Assembly (NCBI GenBank): GCA_032000125.1
Contig: DAMALH010000005.1
Span: 62,001 to 126,000, forward strand
Reading direction: 5' to 3'
Length of the DNA: 64,000 nucleotides
Source of the DNA: Dryocola sp032000125
GTDB taxonomy: Bacteria > Pseudomonadota > Gammaproteobacteria > Enterobacterales > Enterobacteriaceae
Positions 43,246-52,643 of the stretch are shown piece after piece. Numbering within the stretch: position 1 is the first letter of the stretch; every line of letters starts with the position of its first letter. The translations under genes and the position numbers were made by a program. The notes under the pieces were generated by a model that saw only the letters and a program-made list of their open reading frames with translations, was not told the DNA's origin and searched no databases.

Positions 43246-43686
43246 ATGAAATTGGAAACGCCATTAGGATCAGATCTGGCCCGCCTGGTACGTATCTGGC
43301 GTGCTCTGATTGACCATCGCCTGAAACCTCTGGAATTGACGCAGACGCACTGGGTAACGCTGCATAACATTCATCAGTTGCCGCCCGAGCAGTCACAGAT
43401 TCAGTTGGCCAAAGCGATTGGCATCGAGCAGCCTTCACTGGTCAGAACGCTCGATCAGCTTGAAGAGAAGGGGTTAATCTCACGCCAGACCTGCGCAAAC
43501 GACCGCCGGGCAAAACGGATCAAGCTTACCGAACGCGCGACGCCGATCATTACCGAGATGGAAGATGTGATCGATAAAACGCGTGGGGAAATCTTATCCG
43601 GCATCAGCGCGGACGAGCTTAGCCTGTTGGTTAATCTTATCAGCCGCCTCGAGCAGAATATTATTGAGCTCCAGACGCGCGACTAA
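43246..43686 (+). CDS. slyA: MarR-family regulator SlyA
   Basis: Winged-helix regulator of 146 residues, nearly identical to E. coli and Salmonella SlyA. LAKAIGIEQPSLVRTLDQLEEKGLI is the DNA-recognition region (about residues 46-70), with the wing around CANDRRAKRIKLT. AGGAG precedes the ATG. SlyA competes with H-NS and controls virulence and envelope genes in relatives. Its palindrome is present here at slyA itself and upstream of cfa. Confidence 0.97.
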   Translation: MKLETPLGSDLARLVRIWRALIDHRLKPLELTQTHWVTLHNIHQLPPEQSQIQLAKAIGIEQPSLVRTLDQLEEKGLISRQTCANDRRAKRIKLTERATPIITEMEDVIDKTRGEILSGISADELSLLVNLISRLEQNIIELQTRD

Positions 43687-43694
43687 GCTAAATG

Positions 43695-43724
43695 AAAAAG
43701 GCCTGCTTATTAGCAGGCCTTTTT
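43695..43724. terminator. Bidirectional terminator between slyA and slyB
   Basis: AAAAAGGCCTGC and GCAGGCCTTTTT form a long stem around TTATTA, between two convergent stop codons. Confidence 0.92.
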
Positions 43725-43736
43725 ATAAAAGCGTTC

Positions 43737-44204
43737 TTAACGTGGTGATACGGTTAACTGGTTACCGCTGCCGGCAATCGCTACGCGCTGGCCCGCAGAG
43801 AATCGGCTGTTGCCCTGTTTCTGCACCACCATGATGCTGTTGCCGTCATCCTTACGGATTTCCAGCTCAACGCCCTGGCTTTTGTTTACCGCTCCCTGAA
43901 CGCCCTGGCCCGCAACGCCGCCCGCAACGGCACCCGCCGCTGTCGCAAGCGATCGACCGGTGCCGCCGCCTACGGTATTCCCCAGGAAGCCACCCAGCAC
44001 CGCGCCACCGATGGCGCCAATCACGTTGGAGTCATCACCCCCCTGAATCTGCACCGGACGAACGTTGACCACGGTGCCGTAGGTTACGCTCTGTACCTGT
44101 TTAGCATCAGAAGCTCTATAAACATCACCGGAAAGTGAACTGTCATTAACACAACCAGCTAACGATAAGCCAACCAACGAAACAAACAATACGCGTGAAA
44201 TCAT
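43737..44204 (-). CDS. slyB: Outer-membrane lipoprotein SlyB
   Basis: Lipoprotein of 155 residues. The lipobox LSLAGC gives a lipidated Cys near residue 18. A glycine-zipper domain follows (GAIGGAVLGGFLGNTVGGG and AGAVAGGVAGQG), then a C-terminal beta domain. In E. coli SlyB belongs to the PhoPQ regulon and stabilises outer-membrane proteins under stress. Confidence 0.95.
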   Translation of the reverse strand: MISRVLFVSLVGLSLAGCVNDSSLSGDVYRASDAKQVQSVTYGTVVNVRPVQIQGGDDSNVIGAIGGAVLGGFLGNTVGGGTGRSLATAAGAVAGGVAGQGVQGAVNKSQGVELEIRKDDGNSIMVVQKQGNSRFSAGQRVAIAGSGNQLTVSPR

Positions 44205-44489
44205 TTATGAATCTCCTGTTCATCTGGAAACGCCCAAGCGAGCATCCTTCATGGGTAAATTATATGGTATTTAGGTGCGAAGTTTCATTTTAGTTCAGCA
44301 TGAAAACGCTAAAAAGGTAAACGCGTAGCTCTCAACCGCGAGTAAACGGCGCTCTTAACAGCTTTTATCGGAAAATAAATCTGGCCTGACGTCGCGGCAG
44401 TGATTAAATATTTTAATAAATCAATCGTATTGAGTGCTAGTTTATGGTGGAGTATTTCTTCTAATCGGCGCGCTTTACAGGAGTAACAG

Positions 44490-45614
44490 ATGAAATCTGG
44501 TCGTTATATCGGCGTGATGTCGGGTACCAGTCTCGATGGCATAGATGTGGTGCTGGCGGCCATTGATGAACATCTGGTCGTTCAGCTTGCCAGCTACACT
44601 CATCCCATCCCCCTTGAGTTAAAAAACGCCGTTCTGGCCGTCTGCCAGGGGCAGCAGCTAACGCTTTCGCAGTTCGGTCAGCTTGATAATCGGCTGGGCA
44701 AACTCTTCGCCGAGGCCGTACAAATTCTTATGGAGCAACAGAGCCTCACGCGTGCGGATGTGGCCGCCATCGGCTGCCACGGGCAAACCGTCTGGCATGA
44801 ACCGCAGGGCGAGGCGGCGCACAGCCTGCAAATCGGCGATAACAATCAGATTGTCGCGCTAACGGGCGTGACCGTGGTGGGGGATTTCCGCCGTCGGGAT
44901 ATGGCGCTTGGTGGACAGGGCGCGCCGCTGGTTCCCGCTTTTCACCATGCGCTGCTCGCGCATCCTGGCGAACGCCGCATGGTACTGAACATCGGCGGCA
45001 TCGCCAATCTTTCACTGTTAATTCCCGGCCAGGCGGTTAAGGGCTACGATACCGGCCCTGGTAATATGCTGATTGATGCCTGGATTTGGCGGCAGAAAGG
45101 CAAGCCGTACGACAAAGACGCCCGCTGGGCCTGCAGCGGTAAAATTATCCTGCCGCTGCTTCAGCAGATGCTGAGCGATCCGTATTTTGCCGCCCCGGCG
45201 CCAAAAAGCACCGGGCGTGAGTATTTCAACCTTGGCTGGCTTGAGCGCCAGCTTGCCGCCTTCCCAGGGCTTGCCAGTGAAGATGTGCAGGCAACCCTTA
45301 CGGAGCTCACCGCCGTTACGATTGCTGAACAGGTATTGCTAAGCGGCGGCTGTGAAAGGCTAATGGTGTGCGGTGGCGGAAGCCGTAACCCGCTTTTGAT
45401 GGCGCGCCTGGCCGCTTCATTGCCGGGTACGGAAGTCGGCACCACCGACGAGGCGGGCATCAGCGGCGACGATATGGAGGCGCTGGCGTTTGCCTGGCTT
45501 GCCTATCGCACCCTGTCCGGTTTGCCGGGGAATTTACCTTCCGTAACGGGCGCGTCTGAGGCAAGCGTGCTGGGCGCGATTTTTCCCGCCAACCCCCTGC
45601 ATAATCAGAGTTAA
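44490..45614 (+). CDS. anmK: Anhydro-N-acetylmuramic acid kinase
   Basis: Cytoplasmic kinase of peptidoglycan recycling that opens and phosphorylates 1,6-anhydro-MurNAc to MurNAc 6-phosphate. It has 374 residues. GVMSGTSLDGID near the N-terminus binds ATP, and the catalytic Asp region is GYDTGPGNMLIDAW. AGGAG precedes the ATG. It is followed by mliC and pdxH as in E. coli. Confidence 0.96.
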   Translation: MKSGRYIGVMSGTSLDGIDVVLAAIDEHLVVQLASYTHPIPLELKNAVLAVCQGQQLTLSQFGQLDNRLGKLFAEAVQILMEQQSLTRADVAAIGCHGQTVWHEPQGEAAHSLQIGDNNQIVALTGVTVVGDFRRRDMALGGQGAPLVPAFHHALLAHPGERRMVLNIGGIANLSLLIPGQAVKGYDTGPGNMLIDAWIWRQKGKPYDKDARWACSGKIILPLLQQMLSDPYFAAPAPKSTGREYFNLGWLERQLAAFPGLASEDVQATLTELTAVTIAEQVLLSGGCERLMVCGGGSRNPLLMARLAASLPGTEVGTTDEAGISGDDMEALAFAWLAYRTLSGLPGNLPSVTGASEASVLGAIFPANPLHNQS

Positions 45615-45706
45615 CTGAAATTATCTTCATCGCATAGTCTCTAAACTGAAGGCGAAAAGGGAGGGCTCAGCCCTTCCAGGGATAAGAAGATCTTCAGGAT
45701 ACGCAG

Positions 45707-46030
45707 ATGAAAAAATTACTTGTTGCCACTCTCCCTATGCTGCTTGCCGGCTGTAGCTACTACAACTCCTTCGTTGAACGCATGCAAACCGATACGCTGC
45801 AATACCAGTGCGACGAAAAACCGCTCACCATAAAGCTTAATAACAACAAACAGATGGTCAATTTTGTCTACGACAACGACTACCTCTCTCTGACGCAAGG
45901 GCTGTCGGCATCAGGCGCGCGTTATACCGATGGCGTTTACGTCTTCTGGTCTAAAGGCGACAGCGCTACCGTTTATCGTAAAGACAGCGTTGTGCTTAAT
46001 AATTGCCAGCTACAAAATCCCCAGCGTTGA
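45707..46030 (+). CDS. mliC: C-type lysozyme inhibitor lipoprotein MliC
   Basis: Lipoprotein of 107 residues with lipobox LLAGC near residue 16 and the mature MliC beta-barrel: YQCDEKPLTIKLNN near its start, and Cys residues that can pair. It protects the cell wall from host C-type lysozyme. Its start lies 92 bases after anmK. Confidence 0.93.
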   Translation: MKKLLVATLPMLLAGCSYYNSFVERMQTDTLQYQCDEKPLTIKLNNNKQMVNFVYDNDYLSLTQGLSASGARYTDGVYVFWSKGDSATVYRKDSVVLNNCQLQNPQR

Positions 46031-46087
46031 GATTTATTAAGGTGGAGCGCACAATAGTTCCACCCGATCCTAGCCTGACGTAACGCC

Positions 46088-46744
46088 ATGTCTGATAACG
46101 ACTCTTTGCAGCAGATTGCGCATCTGCGCCGCGAATACACCAAAGGTGGCCTGCGCCGCCACGATCTTACCGATAAACCTCTCGATCTTTTTGAACGCTG
46201 GCTTGGCCAGGCCTGTGAAGCAAAACTTGCCGATCCTACCGCGATGGTGGTTGCCACGGTGGATGAGCAGGGTCAGCCGTATCAGCGTATCGTGCTGCTA
46301 AAACATTTCGACGAACGCGGCATGGTCTTTTATACCAACCTCGGCTCGCGCAAAGCACAGCATCTGGAAAACAACCCGCGCATCAGCCTGCATTTCCCCT
46401 GGCATATGCTGGAGCGTCAGGTCATGGTGCAAGGCACCGCAGAGCGCCTTTCAACCATTGAAGTGATGAAATACTTCCACAGCCGCCCGCGCGACAGCCA
46501 GATTGGCGCCTGGGTATCTAAGCAATCCAGCCGTATTTCCGCGCGCGGAATATTAGAAAGCAAATTCCTCGAACTGAAGCAAAAATTCCAGCAGGGCGAT
46601 ATTCCGCTGCCGAGCTTCTGGGGCGGTTATCGGGTTTCCATTGCCCAGATGGAGTTCTGGCAGGGCGGTGAACATCGCCTGCACGATCGCTTTTTATACC
46701 AGCGTGAAGGCGATGCCTGGAAAATAGACCGCCTCGCCCCATAA
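46088..46744 (+). CDS. pdxH: Pyridoxine/pyridoxamine 5'-phosphate oxidase
   Basis: FMN-dependent oxidase of 218 residues that makes pyridoxal 5'-phosphate. FMN contacts lie in RIVLLKHFDERGMVFYTNLGSRKAQ (two parts), and the C-terminal FLYQREGDAWKIDRLAP signature is complete. It stands just before tyrS, as in E. coli, and with pdxY makes this a vitamin B6 locus. Confidence 0.97.
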   Translation: MSDNDSLQQIAHLRREYTKGGLRRHDLTDKPLDLFERWLGQACEAKLADPTAMVVATVDEQGQPYQRIVLLKHFDERGMVFYTNLGSRKAQHLENNPRISLHFPWHMLERQVMVQGTAERLSTIEVMKYFHSRPRDSQIGAWVSKQSSRISARGILESKFLELKQKFQQGDIPLPSFWGGYRVSIAQMEFWQGGEHRLHDRFLYQREGDAWKIDRLAP

Positions 46745-46887
46745 CGCCCAGGATTTATTGCGTTAAGCGCTGGCACTCCTTGGGCTGGCGCTTTATTCTA
46801 TGTCCCCTCAAGAAATTAACTTCTTTCGCCACAGGGCGAAAAGCCGTGTACCGGCAAAGGTGCAGTCGTAAATACATGGAGAATTTG

Positions 46888-48162
46888 ATGGCAAGCATCA
46901 ATTTGATAAAACAATTGCAAGAGCGGGGCCTGGTGGCTCAGGTTACGGATGAGGAAGCGTTAGCGCAGCGCCTGGCGCAAGGGCCAATCGCGCTCTATTG
47001 CGGCTTCGATCCTACCGCTGACAGCTTGCATTTGGGCCATCTGGTTCCGCTGCTGTGTCTGAAACGTTTCCAGGAAGCCGGCCACAAGCCTGTGGCTCTG
47101 GTGGGAGGGGCAACGGGTCTTATCGGCGATCCAAGTTTTAAAGCCGTTGAGCGCAAACTCAACACCGAAGACACGGTGCACGAGTGGGTTGAAAAAATCC
47201 GTCGCCAGGTCGCGCCTTTCCTCGATTTTGACCGCGGTGAAAACTCGGCGATTGCCGCCAACAACTACGACTGGTTCGGCAGCATGAACGTGCTGACCTT
47301 CCTGCGTGATATCGGCAAACACTTCTCTGTTAACCAGATGATTAACAAAGAAGCGGTAAAACAGCGCCTGAACCGCGACGACGTGGGCATCTCCTTTACC
47401 GAGTTCTCTTATAACCTGCTGCAGGGCTACGACTTTGCGTGCCTGAACAAACTGCACGGCGTTGTGCTGCAAATCGGCGGCTCTGACCAGTGGGGTAACA
47501 TCACTTCCGGTATTGATTTGACGCGCCGTCTGCACCAGCAGCAGGCGTTTGGCCTGACCGTTCCGCTTATCACTAAATCCGACGGCACCAAATTTGGTAA
47601 AACCGAAGGCGGCGCGGTGTGGCTTGATCCGAAGAAAACCAGCCCGTACAAGTTCTACCAGTTCTGGATCAATACCGCCGACGCGGACGTGTATCGCTTC
47701 CTGAAGTTCTTCACCTTTATGAGCCTTGAGGAGATCAACGCTCTGGAAGATGAAGACAAAAACAGCGGTTCCGCCCCTCGTGCCCAGTACGTGCTGGCCG
47801 AACAGGTGACGCGTCTGGTACACGGCGAAGAAGGCCTGGTTGCCGCTAAGCGCATTACCAGCAGTCTGTTTAACGGCAACCTGAGCGATCTGACAGAGGC
47901 TGATTTTGCGCAGCTGGCGCAGGACGGCGTGCCTATGGTTGAGCTGGAGCGCGGTGCAGACCTGCAGCAGGCGCTGGTCGATTCCGAACTGCAGCCGTCG
48001 CGCGGGCAGGCGCGTAAAACCATCGCGCAGAACGCTATCACCATCAACGGTGAAAAACAGGCGGACCCGGAATACACCTTTGCCGATGGCGATATCCTGT
48101 TTAATCGCTATACCTTGCTGCGCCGGGGTAAGAAAAATTACTGCCTCGTTTGCTGGAAGTAA
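46888..48162 (+). CDS. tyrS: Tyrosyl-tRNA synthetase
   Basis: Class I synthetase of 424 residues. The HIGH-like motif is HLGH (DSLHLGHLVPL), and the KMSKS-like motif is KFGKT. A C-terminal S4 RNA-binding domain follows (SRGQARKTIAQNAITINGE). The ATG at 46888 follows GGAG and gives the E. coli N-terminus; earlier in-frame ATG codons have weaker support. It is 83 bases from pdxY, so co-transcription is likely. Confidence 0.97.
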   Translation: MASINLIKQLQERGLVAQVTDEEALAQRLAQGPIALYCGFDPTADSLHLGHLVPLLCLKRFQEAGHKPVALVGGATGLIGDPSFKAVERKLNTEDTVHEWVEKIRRQVAPFLDFDRGENSAIAANNYDWFGSMNVLTFLRDIGKHFSVNQMINKEAVKQRLNRDDVGISFTEFSYNLLQGYDFACLNKLHGVVLQIGGSDQWGNITSGIDLTRRLHQQQAFGLTVPLITKSDGTKFGKTEGGAVWLDPKKTSPYKFYQFWINTADADVYRFLKFFTFMSLEEINALEDEDKNSGSAPRAQYVLAEQVTRLVHGEEGLVAAKRITSSLFNGNLSDLTEADFAQLAQDGVPMVELERGADLQQALVDSELQPSRGQARKTIAQNAITINGEKQADPEYTFADGDILFNRYTLLRRGKKNYCLVCWK

Positions 48163-48245
48163 TTAAGAAAGACCAGGGCGTTGGATTGCAATCCGCGCCC
48201 TTTATTTTTTGCCATAAGCACAACTGCTGCCGATCCGGATTAGAA

Positions 48246-49106
48246 ATGAAAAATATCCTCGCCATCCAGTCACATGTGGTCTTCGGTCACGCGGGCAACG
48301 GTGCCGCCGAATTCCCGATGCGCCGACTGGGCGCCAACGTCTGGCCGTTGAACACGGTTCAATTTTCCAATCATACCCAATACGGGAAATGGACCGGCAG
48401 CGTGATGCCTGCCAGCCATCTCAGTGATATCGTGCAGGGCATTGCGGATATCGGCCAGCTTCAGCGCTGCGATGCGGTACTGAGCGGCTATCTGGGTTCA
48501 GCCGAGCAGGGCGAGCATATTCTTTCTATTGTGCGTCAGGTGAAAGCGGCAAATCCGAATGCGAAATACTTCTGCGATCCCGTAATGGGGCACCCGGAAA
48601 AAGGCTGCATCGTGGCGCCGGGGGTGGCAGAGTTCCATACTCGCAGCGCTTTGCCCGCAAGCGACATTGTTGCGCCTAATCTGCTGGAGCTTGAGATTCT
48701 GAGCGGCCACGCCGTGAACTCGGTGGAAGAGGCGGTAAGTGCCGCACGCGAGCTTATTGCACAGGGACCGCAAATTGTGCTGGTTAAACACCTTGCGCGG
48801 GCGGGCTATCAGCAGGACCGTTTTGAAATGCTGCTGGTGACGGCGCAGGAGGCCTGGCATATTCATCGTCCGCTGGTGGACTTCGGCGAGCGTCAGCCGG
48901 TTGGCGTAGGCGACGTTACAAGCGGCCTGCTGCTGGTTAAGCTGTTGCAGGGGGCTACGCTGCGCGAAGCGCTGGAGCACGTCACCGCCGCGGTTTACGA
49001 CGTGATGGTGGTAACAAAAAAAATGGCGGAGTACGAACTGCAACTTGTTGCCGCACAGGATGGCATTGCGAAACCGGAGCACTATTTCACCGCGGTTAAG
49101 CTGTAA
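48246..49106 (+). CDS. pdxY: Pyridoxal kinase PdxY
   Basis: Salvage kinase of 286 residues in the ribokinase-like family. It starts MKNILAIQSHVVFGHAGN, has YFCDPVMGHPEKG in the middle, and its catalytic Asp lies in QPVGVGDVTSG. Phosphorylates pyridoxal in E. coli. The ATG at 48246 gives the family length. Confidence 0.96.
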   Translation: MKNILAIQSHVVFGHAGNGAAEFPMRRLGANVWPLNTVQFSNHTQYGKWTGSVMPASHLSDIVQGIADIGQLQRCDAVLSGYLGSAEQGEHILSIVRQVKAANPNAKYFCDPVMGHPEKGCIVAPGVAEFHTRSALPASDIVAPNLLELEILSGHAVNSVEEAVSAARELIAQGPQIVLVKHLARAGYQQDRFEMLLVTAQEAWHIHRPLVDFGERQPVGVGDVTSGLLLVKLLQGATLREALEHVTAAVYDVMVVTKKMAEYELQLVAAQDGIAKPEHYFTAVKL

Positions 49107-49141
49107 AAACCACGCTTTTTCCTTCTTTGTCAACAAGTTGA

Positions 49142-49168
49142 CGCCCTCGTAACGAGGGCGCTTTCGTT
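49142..49168 (+). terminator. Terminator of pdxY
   Basis: CGCCCTCGT/ACGAGGGCG stem followed by CTTTCGTTT, ending at the convergent gstA stop codon. Confidence 0.72.
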
Positions 49169-49770
49169 TAAACCCCTTCAGCCGCAAGCGCTGCCGCTAC
49201 GGCAGGACGCGCCTTCATACGTTCCATAAACGCTTCGATATTACCGAGGCCGTTCATCTCAAGCTTCACGGCATACGCCCAGCGCAGAACGGTAAACAGG
49301 TAGGCATCCGCCACGCTAAAACGCAGCCCCATCAGCCACTGCTTGTCATTGAGCTCTTCGTTTACGTAGCGCAGTTTTTTCTCCAGCGCCTTGCGGGTCA
49401 GCGCCCTGAAATCATCCGGGGTAGCCGGATTAAACAGCGGGCTAAAGCCCTTATGCAGCTCGGTGGCGATGTAGTTCAGCCATTCCAGCGTATGGTAGCG
49501 CGTCATGCTGCCGGCGGGGGCAAGGAGCTGCCTGTCGGGGACTTTGTCCGCCAGAAATTGTACGATGGCGACGCCTTCGGTCAGCAGCGAACCGTCATCA
49601 AGCACCAGCGCCGGGACCTGGCCTTTGGCATTCACCTCAAGGTAATCATCTCCCGCTTCCGTTTTTTTGCTCGCTAAATCGACCTTGACCAGCGAAAAGT
49701 CAATGCCGGTTTCACGCAGAATAATATGTGGGGAGAGGGAACAGGCACCAGCTTTATAATACAGTTTCAT
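49168..49770 (-). CDS. gstA: Glutathione S-transferase GstA
   Basis: Beta-class glutathione transferase of 200 residues. The active-site Cys10 lies in AGACSLSPHIIL, GQVPALVLDDGSLLTEG forms the glutathione site, and an all-helical C-terminal domain follows. The ATG at 49770 gives the E. coli start MKLYYK(A/P)GACSL. It is separated from dtpA by a strong terminator. Confidence 0.95.
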   Translation of the reverse strand: MKLYYKAGACSLSPHIILRETGIDFSLVKVDLASKKTEAGDDYLEVNAKGQVPALVLDDGSLLTEGVAIVQFLADKVPDRQLLAPAGSMTRYHTLEWLNYIATELHKGFSPLFNPATPDDFRALTRKALEKKLRYVNEELNDKQWLMGLRFSVADAYLFTVLRWAYAVKLEMNGLGNIEAFMERMKARPAVAAALAAEGV

Positions 49771-49821
49771 TACTAAACTCCTGTGGGCGCAAAGGTACTT
49801 TATGTTAGTCCGCATACAGGC

Positions 49822-49857
49822 AAAAAAAAAGCCGTTGAGCATAAACCCAACGGCTGA
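49822..49857 (-). terminator. Terminator of dtpA
   Basis: AGCCGTTG/CAACGGCT stem followed by nine T on the minus strand, 23 bases after the dtpA stop codon. Confidence 0.92.
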
Positions 49858-49879
49858 AAATCAAATGTTTCCCGCTACA

Positions 49880-51382
49880 TTATGCGGTGGCGGTTTTCGC
49901 GACGGTTTCGGTTTCGTCACTGAGCGTCATGCGGTTCAGTTTTGGCGCGATGGCAAACATCAGCACGGCGATAACTGCGGTAACAATACCAATCTGCATA
50001 AAGACATGGCCGTAGACCACCAGAGACTGCAGCGGATCGGACACGTTTTCCGGCACGGCCATCAGGTTCGCCACTTTACCGGCGATAATAGCTGCGCCCG
50101 CGGTAGTCAGGAACCAGCTACCCATGATAAAGCCCATCAGACGCTGTGGCACCAGTTGAGCAACCATTGCCAGGCCCAGGCCTGAAATCATCAGCTCGCC
50201 GATACTCTGCAGGGCATAGCTTAAAATCAGCCAGCTTACGGAGACGATACCGGCATCGGAGGCAAATTTTGCGCCCACAGGCAGCACGAGGAATGCAAGC
50301 GAGCACAGCGCCATACCGATGGCGAACTTGTGCGGCATCGGCAGGCGATCGCCCATTTTGTTATAGATGGCCGCCAGAATCGGGCTACCAATCATTATCC
50401 AGAATGGGTTCAGCGCCTGGAACTGCTCCGGCTGGAAGGTGATGCCCAGAATCGCATGCTCAACGTTACGGATAGCGAAGAAGTTCAGGGAAGTCGGCAT
50501 CTGGCTGTAGAGCACGAAGAACACGATGGCCTGCACCATCAGAACGAAGGCCACGATCATTTTACGACGCGCCGCGCCTTTCATCGAAACGGCTTCTTTA
50601 GCGAAAATAATCACGATGCCCAGCGCAACCACGCCCAGCACCATGCGCGCGATACCCTGGTTATGCAGCAGCCAGGTGGCAATGGTTGCAAGTATAACGA
50701 CGCCGGCGATAGTTGCTGCGAGCTTGCCGAAGTGAACCGGCTCAAAGTCAGGTTTAGAACCGTAGTCTTTGACCCATTTTTTGCAGAACATGAAGTTAAC
50801 CAGCGTGATCAGCATACCCACAAAGCTCAGTGAGAACGCGACGCTCCAGCCGAACTTCGCGGCAAGCCACGGCGTTGCCAGCATAGAGAAGAAGGAACCG
50901 ATGTTGATGGACATGTAGTACATGGTAAAGGCGCCATCAAGACGCGGATCGTCTTTCTCATAGCAGGTAGAAAGCAGGGCGGACGGGTTAGCCTTAAACA
51001 GGCCGTTACCAACGGCGATAGTCGCCATGCCCATATAAACGATGGCAGCATTGTGGCCGGAGAAAGCGACAAGCGCATAGCCAATGGCCAGAACGATAGT
51101 ACCGAGCACGATGACGCGTTTGGTGCCGAGAACTTTGTCACCCAGCCAGCCGCCGATGGCGACCATCCCGTAAACGAGGGCGCTGAAGGATGAGAACAGC
51201 GTGATGGAATCCGCTTCGGACATGCCAAGCATTTTGACCAGATACACGGCCATAATGCCCTGTAGGCCGTAGAAGCCAAAACGTTCCCACAGTTCGATGG
51301 AAAAGATCAGATAGAACGATTTCGGTTGTTTGAAAGCGTTCAGGCTGACGCTTTCTGCTGGTTTATTGTTTGCAGTTGACAC
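49880..51382 (-). CDS. dtpA: Dipeptide/tripeptide permease DtpA
   Basis: Proton-coupled peptide symporter (POT family) of 500 residues with fourteen hydrophobic segments. The ExxER motif is in ELWERFGFYG, and GGWLGDKVLG and FYLIFSIELW are typical. The GTG start at 51382, preceded by GAGG, gives VSTANNKPAESVSLNAF, matching the E. coli start, which also uses GTG. In E. coli (tppB) expression depends on OmpR. A 616-base region separates it from nth. Confidence 0.96.
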   Translation of the reverse strand: MSTANNKPAESVSLNAFKQPKSFYLIFSIELWERFGFYGLQGIMAVYLVKMLGMSEADSITLFSSFSALVYGMVAIGGWLGDKVLGTKRVIVLGTIVLAIGYALVAFSGHNAAIVYMGMATIAVGNGLFKANPSALLSTCYEKDDPRLDGAFTMYYMSINIGSFFSMLATPWLAAKFGWSVAFSLSFVGMLITLVNFMFCKKWVKDYGSKPDFEPVHFGKLAATIAGVVILATIATWLLHNQGIARMVLGVVALGIVIIFAKEAVSMKGAARRKMIVAFVLMVQAIVFFVLYSQMPTSLNFFAIRNVEHAILGITFQPEQFQALNPFWIMIGSPILAAIYNKMGDRLPMPHKFAIGMALCSLAFLVLPVGAKFASDAGIVSVSWLILSYALQSIGELMISGLGLAMVAQLVPQRLMGFIMGSWFLTTAGAAIIAGKVANLMAVPENVSDPLQSLVVYGHVFMQIGIVTAVIAVLMFAIAPKLNRMTLSDETETVAKTATA

Positions 51383-51963
51383 AAATACCTCTTTTTTTAC
51401 ATCCCAATTTAACAGGAGTCTTATAAGCGTGATGCCCGCTGGCATTCACTTTATTTTTGTTAAGGGCGGGGGAAACGGCGGGTAATGTTCACTATCTGCA
51501 GGCATCAGACAAGAGGTTTGCAATACTCTGTTACATATATCCTTAATGGAATAATCAGCTTTTCCGTCAATTGTTATTCAGCGTTAAATTTTGATAAACA
51601 AGATTTTACAGAGTAAATATTTCTCATAGCAGATAAATTTAAGCCATTTAGAGATATGTTCTACTGTTAAGGCGATATTGCAGTGATATGGACCAGTCAT
51701 TGATAAACATCCAGTCTAATGTATTGGCTAAGATCCTGTATAAATAACGATCGCCATGAATTATCGACAATAAAATGACCAATAATTAACACCATGTTAT
51801 CAAGGTGATCTGGATCACATATTTATAGAAAATTCTTATCGTAAAAAAATGATTAACCTGCTGAGTCGGTTAATTACCACAGCTTGTGACGGTAATTAGC
51901 GTGATTGATGGAATAATTCGTTGTAAACAGGAGGGTTAATGGCAGGCGGATAACCCAGAAGGC
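51383..51963. other. Long dtpA-nth intergenic region
   Basis: AT-rich 5' region of dtpA with no supported coding frame. It contains a good CRP-like site at 51804-51819 more than 400 bases from the dtpA start, and an imperfect inverted repeat TAATTACC/GGTAATTA at about 51872-51900. The distance allows a small RNA or a long dtpA leader, but I cannot demonstrate either. Confidence 0.5.
51804..51819. promoter_or_regulatory. CRP-like site
   Basis: GGTGATCTGGATCACA matches the consensus TGTGA-N6-TCACA at nine of ten positions. The location is far upstream of dtpA and downstream of nth. Confidence 0.55.
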
Positions 51964-51988
51964 AAAAACCCGTCGGTTATTCGACGGG
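51964..51988 (-). terminator. Terminator of the rsx-nth operon
   Basis: CCCGTCG/CGACGGG stem followed by five T on the minus strand, just after the nth stop codon. Confidence 0.87.
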
Positions 51989-51998
51989 AGGCAGGAGA

Positions 51999-52634
51999 TC
52001 AAAAGTCGGTTTTGTCTTTATATTCGCATAGATCTTCAATAATGCATGAGCCACAGCGCGGTTTACGGGCGACGCAGGTGTAACGGCCATGCAAAATCAG
52101 CCAGTGGTGACAGTCAACTTTAAATGCTGCCGGCACGACGCTAAGCAGTTTTTCTTCCACCTGTTCAACGTTTTTGCCCGGCGCAAAGTTTGTGCGGTTA
52201 CAAACGCGGAAAATATGGGTATCCACGGCGATGGTCGGCCAGCCGAAAGCGGTATTTAGCACCACGTTGGCGGTTTTGCGACCTACGCCCGGCAGCGCTT
52301 CCAGCGCCGCACGGTCTTCCGGCACTTCACCGTGGTGAAGTTCCAGCAGCATGCGGCAGGTTTTAATCACGTTCTCCGCTTTGCTATTAAACAGGCCGAT
52401 AGTTTTGATATAAGCCTTTACGCCTTCCACGCCCAGATCGAGCATCGCCTGCGGCGTATTTGCCACGGGATAAAGCTTCGCCGTCGCCTTATTGACGCTC
52501 ACATCCGTTGCCTGTGCCGAAAGCAGCACGGCAATTAACAGCTCGAAAGGCGTGCTGAACTGTAGTTCAGTCGTGGGATGAGGGTTGTCATCACGCAGAC
52601 GTGAGAGTATTTCCAGCCGCTTCGCTTTATTCAT
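51999..52634 (-). CDS. nth: Endonuclease III
   Basis: Base-excision repair DNA glycosylase/AP lyase of 211 residues acting on oxidised pyrimidines. The helix-hairpin-helix ALPGVGRKTANVVL carries the catalytic Lys, AVDTHIFRV the catalytic Asp, and the C-terminal C-x6-C-x2-C-x5-C motif binds a [4Fe-4S] cluster. It ends the rsxABCDGE-nth operon, as in E. coli. Confidence 0.97.
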   Translation of the reverse strand: MNKAKRLEILSRLRDDNPHPTTELQFSTPFELLIAVLLSAQATDVSVNKATAKLYPVANTPQAMLDLGVEGVKAYIKTIGLFNSKAENVIKTCRMLLELHHGEVPEDRAALEALPGVGRKTANVVLNTAFGWPTIAVDTHIFRVCNRTNFAPGKNVEQVEEKLLSVVPAAFKVDCHHWLILHGRYTCVARKPRCGSCIIEDLCEYKDKTDF

Positions 52635-52643
52635 TGTGCTTCC

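Noticed and set aside
46960..47823. 287-codon minus-strand frame inside tyrS
   Set aside because: Antisense shadow of a highly conserved synthetase gene with the strong codon bias of tyrS. No independent signals.
48498..49187. 229-codon minus-strand frame opposite pdxY
   Set aside because: Shadow of pdxY that crosses the pdxY terminator.
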